Below, one piece after another: positions 59,578-64,000 of a DNA stretch of 64,000 nucleotides. This stretch comes from Phaeosaccion multiseriatum (lineage: Eukaryota > Ochrophyta, other classes). The stretch spans positions 4,774,001 to 4,838,000 of the forward strand of contig OZ218951.1 in the NCBI GenBank assembly GCA_965112735.1, written 5' to 3'. The position numbers and the translations under genes are program-made. Below the pieces are notes generated by a model that saw only the letters and a list, made by a program, of their open reading frames with translations, made no database searches and was not told the origin of the DNA. The first letter of the stretch is position 1. The number at the start of each line of letters is the position of its first letter.

Positions 59578-60674
59578 GTGTGCATGTGTGTGTTTGTGCG
59601 TGCATGCGCATGCGTGAAGCATATTGGCTCCCTTCGCGCATGCTTACATACGTACATCCATACACGCTTGCACATCAGCGAGTGGACGCCTTCCTCACTC
59701 CGCACTCTTCAATCTATCCTCGTTCGGTTCGTCACCCCTCACTCCTCCCTCCTCCCTCCTCCGTCCTCCGTCCTCCCGTGGTCTCTCCTCACCTCACCCT
59801 CCTCACTTTTCCCACACTTCTTTCTCCTCTCTCCCCACTTCTCCCCTCGGGGCTGGTGCGGATATGTGCAGGCGGCGGCAGGGAGCGACAACGGCGCTGT
59901 CAACAAGCATCAGTCGCGCCTCGAAGCCTTACGAGGAGGCAGCAACAAAGGGACCCGAGGAGCTGCAGCAGTTGGTGACACAGCAACAGAAGCAGCAGCA
60001 GCAGCAGCTGAAGGAGGAGGAGGAGCAGTGAGATCGGCGTTTGAAGCCGCTGTAACCACTGCCAAGCCCCTGAGACAAGGAGGGGGTCGTGGTGATGGTG
60101 TCTGGATGGGCAATGAACATGAGACTCCTCTGGAGGAGCCCTTTACAGCTGCCGACGACGCGTCTGACCAACTCCGCGGACAGCAAGACAGAGACTGGCT
60201 GGGCCTGTTTGCAGAGCCGAGCTTGGGTGATTACGCCACCGCCGAGGCTGCTGCTGGAGGGCTACGTTTAGTCGATACGGTGAGGCTGTATGTGTGCGCT
60301 TTTATCTTTGTATGTGTGTCTACGGAAGTGTGTGAGTGTGGATGTGAGTGTGTGCGCGCGGGAGTAGCTAAGGACTCTTCCCTCCTCCCGCTCGCTCCCT
60401 GCTGAAGCCGTGCCTTTTTAGGTGGTTCCTATTAAGTCAACAAATATTCCCCACCCACCCTTATCCATCAACCCACCCATACACATGCCACACGCGGCCA
60501 CATTAACTGCCATCCATCCCGACCCCCCTTTCACCCCTCCCTGGGTTGTGTCATTAATAAAGGACAACGATGACGTTGGCGATGACGTCGATGCGACTAT
60601 TGACACTCACGGGATGGGGCGACGCCCCTTCTCTTCAGAGCGTGAAGAGGGCGAAGAAGAGCAAGAACAAGAAC

Positions 60675-60708
<34 letters not shown>

Positions 60709-62599
60709 TGGTGATACGAGAGTTGGCAAGCAGCAGCATCCCCAGGGGGGGGTGATCGACGGCCTCATCGCTGATCTCAAGAAGGACGGGGAGGAGAGCA
60801 AGCAGGCCAAGCAGGCACAGCAGTTGGTGATACAGCAGCGGCGCCATCGCCAGCAGCAGCTCAAGGAGGAGCGAGCGAGGGCGGAGGGAGGGGAGGAGCT
60901 TCTTGCGGGCCGGAGGGGCTCGGATTGCTTCCGACAGGTAAGTGCGTACATACGTACGTGTCCGTACCCTCGTATGTAAGGTTATGGTTTACTTCAGATC
61001 GTACGTACACAAGCCGCTCAAGAGCAAGTACGTGTGTGTGTGCATGTGTGGGGGGGAGAAAGGGAGAGGACATTGCAAGCATGACTGAATGAGCCGGCGG
61101 CGGCTGCTACTGGTGCTACTGCTGCTGCCCCCCCTCCTCCTCTCCTCCTCTCCTCCCCTCCCCTTTGACCGTTGACCCCTCTTCCCACCTGCCATCCCGT
61201 CCCTTTCTCATCATTCCTCGTGCACTCGCGTTGGTTCTACAGAGCTTCGGGGATCTCCGCCTCGACGATAACAACGACGAGAAGCATGGCGAGAACGACG
61301 AAGAAGGAGAGGAGGAGCAGGACGAGGAGGACGAGGAGCGGCAGGACGAGGAGGGCGTGGATTCTGGCATGCGTGTGCCCCAACGTCCCAAAAGGCCCCC
61401 CCTCGCCAAGTTCCGGTGTGTATGCGTGTGTACGTGTGTGCGTGCGTGTGCGTGCGTGTGCGTGCGTGTGTGTGCGTGTGTGTGCGTGTGTGTGCGTGCC
61501 TGCGTGCGTGCATGTGTGTGTTGTGACCCGCCTTTGGTCCCTCAAAGGGTGCGGTGGATGGCAAGCGATGGGAGGCCTTTGATTAAATCAATAAGTACGT
61601 GAACCAATCCTCTAAGCTCTTGTCCACTACCCTCCACTACCATCCACCGCCACCACCCCCCCCCTCCCCTCCTCTACCCTCCCCCACCCACCCCCCCACA
61701 GCCGCTCAAACTCATTCATTCTCCAGGCAGAACGGAGCCCCGCGTCATCAGAGGGAGAAGGAAAGGGAGAAGGAGAGAGGGTGGGCAGCCACATGCCGTC
61801 GCGAGGAGAGCAAGTAGACGAACTCGAAACCGAACTCGATGCCGATGACAATGTCGATGTCGATGTCGAAGCGCGCCTGGGGGAAGCAAGGGTGAGGGGT
61901 GCCTCCTCCTCCTCCTCGTCCTCCCACGCGGCCTTGTTGCAGCGCATGGGTCTCGCGATACCCAACTTCGACCGCGTGCAGCAGTACGAAGACCTGCAGC
62001 GGGAGCTGGAGATGCTCAGGGGGGAGGAGGAGAAGGACTACGCAGGAGGAGGGAGGACCCGAGCGACTAGAGGGGAGGGCTCTAGGCGCGGACAGACGAC
62101 TCGGCCTGCCAGCGCTCGGCCTCGGATGGAGGGGGGCGCCGGGCAGACCCAGGGGGGGCAGGGAGAGCAGGTATGGAAGGAAGGAAGTGGCTGTAGATGA
62201 AAGTTGAGGGCTGAAGGCTGAACGACAGCATGACAGCAGCTGTCAAGGCCGCGTGGGGATGGAGGGGGGTCGGTGCCAGGGTGTTGGGGGGGGGGGGGAA
62301 AGGCGCAAAGGAGCAAAGGTGGATGATCAACGATTGAGTCCTCTTCGCCCTTCTTTCTCTCTCTCTTTCTTTCTGTCCCTCTCTCTGTCGCTCTCGCTGT
62401 CTCTTACCTCTCTCTCTTTCTCTCTCTCTCTCTCTCCCTCCCTCTCGCTCTGGTCACCTGCCTCTCTCGCCCCCTCCTTTCCTCCCTCCGTCTCTCTCTC
62501 TCTCTCCCTCTGTCTCGTGGGCCACAGACGCGTACACCGCTCTCCTTCGACAGCAGACCAGGCAGCGCTCGCAGCGCCAGCGCCGCGAAGAAGCGGAAT

Positions 62600-62649
<50 letters not shown>

Positions 62650-64000
62650 CAGAGGGGGCAAGGGCGGCAGAGAGGGAGGGCTGCTGATGCGGGGGGCGGC
62701 GGCGGTTCTGCAGCAACAGCGGCAATCCGGCCAAGCCTCTGCGGTGAGTGAGGGGAGGGAGAGAGGGAGGGAGTGCGACACTGACGGAGGGAGGGAGTGA
62801 CGTAGAGAAAGCGGGAGTGAAAGCGCGAGGGAGTGAATGAGTGCGGGAGGAAGTAAGGTAGTGAGAGCGTGGGGGGAGGAAGGAAGGAAGGAAGGATAGC
62901 AGCGTCGCCAGCATGGCAGTGAGGTCTCACAACAACGAAGACAGCGACGTGTGAATTGAATGAGTGCTTGATACCCTCGGTGTGAATTGAATGAGTGCTT
63001 GATACCCTCGGTGTGAATTGAATGAGTGCTTGATACCCTCGGTGTGAATTGAATGAGTGCTTGATACCCTCGGTGTGAATTGAATGAGTGCTTGATACCC
63101 TCGCTCCCGTACCCTGCCCCACTCGTGCTCTGCTGCTCGGCTGCTCTGCTGCTCTGCCCCACCATTCATGCCTGCTCGATCCTGCTGTATGCGGCTCTGT
63201 CCCACTCCTTTCTACTCCTCATCTCTCATCCCAAAGGCCAAGCTTCGGAGTCGTCGGGAGAAGCAACAGCAGCGGCGAGCAGCGGCCATCGCGGCGACAG
63301 GCGTGGTTGGATCCAGCACGGCCAGAGGAGGAGCAAGGCCGGTGACGGCTGCTGCTGCTGTACCACCAACTGTTGTATCTCGAGACGATGTGCTGGAGTG
63401 GGGTAAGCAGATCGAGATGGCACTGGACAGGAGGGCAGAGCTTGTCGAAGGCGGCAAGATGTTCGCCGTCAATGGAAGGTGAGGAGGGAGGCAAGGAGGG
63501 ACGGAGGGGGTAAGGAAGGGATGGACGGAGGGAGGGAGGGAGGGAGGGAGGGAGATGGCAAAGGGTAGAGAATGTTATGGATCCAATGCACGAAGGGATG
63601 GAGCGCTATGGATCTAATGCACGAAGGGATGGAGCGACGAAGCGAGGGAGCGACTCGACTCCCCACAGCACGGACGGTGGTGCGCTCGGCTCTACCCCTC
63701 CCGACATACACTTCCTCCCTGCCTCCTTCCTTCCTTCCTTCCTTCCTTCCTTCCTTCCTTCCTTCCTTCCTTCCTCCCTGCCTCCTTCCTTCCTTCCTTC
63801 CTTCCTTCCTCCCTGCCTCCTTCCTTCCTTCCTTCCTTCCTTGCTCCCTTCCTTCCTTCTACTCCTTGACTTAGGGCACATTCTGATAACCTCCTCCCCC
63901 CCCTCACCTCTCTCTCTCTCTCTCCACTCTCTCCACCCTCTCGTCCCCCTCCCCTCTGTCCACCCTTTCTCCCCTCGTACCAGAGAACAAGTACGCATCA
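48687..64000 (+). CDS. Very long multi-exon gene of unknown function, 3' end outside window
   Basis: Twenty-eight exons chain in phase: 48687-48746, 49140-49244, 49720-49860, 50098-50217, 50348-50619, 51194-51327, 51507-51596, 51984-52257, 52532-52606, 53270-53393, 53675-54411, 54640-55034, 55391-55601, 55898-56072, 56246-56703, 56936-57079, 57343-57397, 57622-57802, 58230-58731, 58937-59040, 59436-59511, 59872-60279, 60422-60937, 61243-61415, 61702-62170, 62528-62743, 63237-63478, 63984 to the edge. The only break is in exon 50348-50619, where a run of ten G shifts frame. About 2150 residues so far. It starts MTGRATRSGAAAKK. Protein-like parts include RIVRIIGEQWWPKLRHRW, ETFHKAIFGVVDN then WTESVMEKEYCTFLELL, LEVREDWVKSSKDIM, and later acidic and poly-Gln/Ser stretches. 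No catalytic motif or named family is recognised. The large, partly helical, low-complexity build suggests a scaffold. Confidence 0.7.
50620..50960. repeat. GT-rich intron tract with TGGGTATGAT repeats
   Basis: The intron after exon 50348-50619 begins with GT repeats and passes into tandem GTGTGTGGGTATGATTGG-type units (50837-50945). CT/TCTCC repeats fill its 3' half up to the acceptor at 51193. Confidence 0.85.
53021..53200. repeat. 40-bp minisatellite, about 4.5 copies
   Basis: Units begin at 53021, 53061, 53101, 53141 and 53181 with CCCATATGACTCT and contain GATGACCTCATGT. Units differ by a few bases. It lies in the intron between exons 52532-52606 and 53270-53393. Confidence 0.92.
53404..53535. 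repeat. (GT)n microsatellite next to a donor
   Basis: About 75 bases of pure GT, then GTGGTGTGT variants, starting within 12 bases of the donor at 53394. Confidence 0.93.
54815..54925. repeat. Coding (AGT/AGC)n tract encoding poly-Ser
   Basis: About 35 AGT or AGC codons in frame in exon 54640-55034 give an uninterrupted Ser run apart from a Gly or two. Pure AGT for most of its length suggests recent expansion. Confidence 0.9.
57900..58150. repeat. (CACT)n / TCAC tetranucleotide tract
   Basis: CTCACTCACTCACT repeats with interruptions fill much of the intron between exons 57622-57802 and 58230-58731, after short GGCAGGCAGATG and CAGTCAGTCAAT repeats. Confidence 0.9.
59116..59414. repeat. Intronic telomere-like (CCCTA)n array
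   Basis: Roughly 58 tandem TACCC units with four or five TAACC variants near 59140, 59316, 59332, 59402 and 59407. It is wholly inside the intron between exons 58937-59040 and 59436-59511. Coding continues in phase on both sides, so this is an interstitial array and not a chromosome end. Confidence 0.95.
62949..63103. repeat. 31-bp minisatellite, five copies
   Basis: Five identical units GTGTGAATTGAATGAGTGCT + TGATACCCTCG start at 62949, 62980, 63011, 63042 and 63073. It lies in the intron between exons 62528-62743 and 63237-63478. The perfect identity suggests recent amplification. Confidence 0.95.
63725..63860. repeat. (TTCC)n tract
   Basis: TTCC repeats interrupted by CTCCCTGCC spacers lie before the acceptor at 63983, in the last intron of the window. 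Confidence 0.9.

Noticed and set aside
62949-63103. CRISPR-like array
   Set aside because: The five 31-base units are directly contiguous without spacers, and the host is clearly eukaryotic. The 40-base array at 53021 fails for the same reason.

Overview
The window is nuclear DNA of a GC-rich eukaryote, most likely a protist or alga. The genes are split by many GT-AG introns with pyrimidine-rich acceptors. Exon phases could be chained by hand across 13 exons (FANCJ-like helicase), 8 exons (RING protein), 6 exons (Tubby) and 28 exons (the long gene at the right end). Introns are full of simple repeats. One protein has a hydrophobic signal followed by Phe, which hints weakly at a secondary-plastid (stramenopile-like) alga. 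The species cannot be named from the sequence.

Layout. 1-4.8 kb: an ankyrin-repeat gene and a decayed ankyrin paralogue, both on the minus strand. 5.5-10.3 kb: a Tubby-like gene (+). 10.8-20.1 kb: a FANCJ/BRIP1-type Fe-S DNA helicase (-), tail to tail with Tubby. 20.3-21.3 kb: an unrecognised gene (-). 21.7-26.0 kb: two tandem ankyrin genes (-). 26.5-26.8 kb: a small element with terminal inverted repeats. 27.0-28.6 kb: an unrecognised gene (-). 28.9-36.3 kb: a tandem array of four ankyrin copies (+), of which two are intact and two are broken. 36.8-38.8 kb: a broken metallo-beta-lactamase-fold gene (-). 39.1-43.7 kb: a possible plastid-targeted acidic protein (+). 44.4-48.1 kb: a RING/UIM/C-terminal-membrane-segment protein (-). 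48.7 kb to the window end: one very long gene of unknown function (+), divergent from the RING gene and cut by the window edge.

All seven ankyrin loci look like one family. They share an N-terminal block, a C-terminal block around ALDLMR.TD..FGKE, and (where visible) a tiny phase-0 first exon of 24-30 nt followed by one intron. They range from intact to badly decayed, so this is an expanding, birth-and-death family.

The most unusual signal is a short dispersed motif, close to GCAGTTGGTGATACAGCAG. It occurs about 30 times, in both orientations, in exons and introns of unrelated genes. In exons it is read in several frames (QLVIQQ, AVGDTA, AVSPTA). Neither the motif nor long dinucleotide tracts were found in the ankyrin-rich block from about 20.2 to 36.9 kb, so the window seems to have two sequence compartments.
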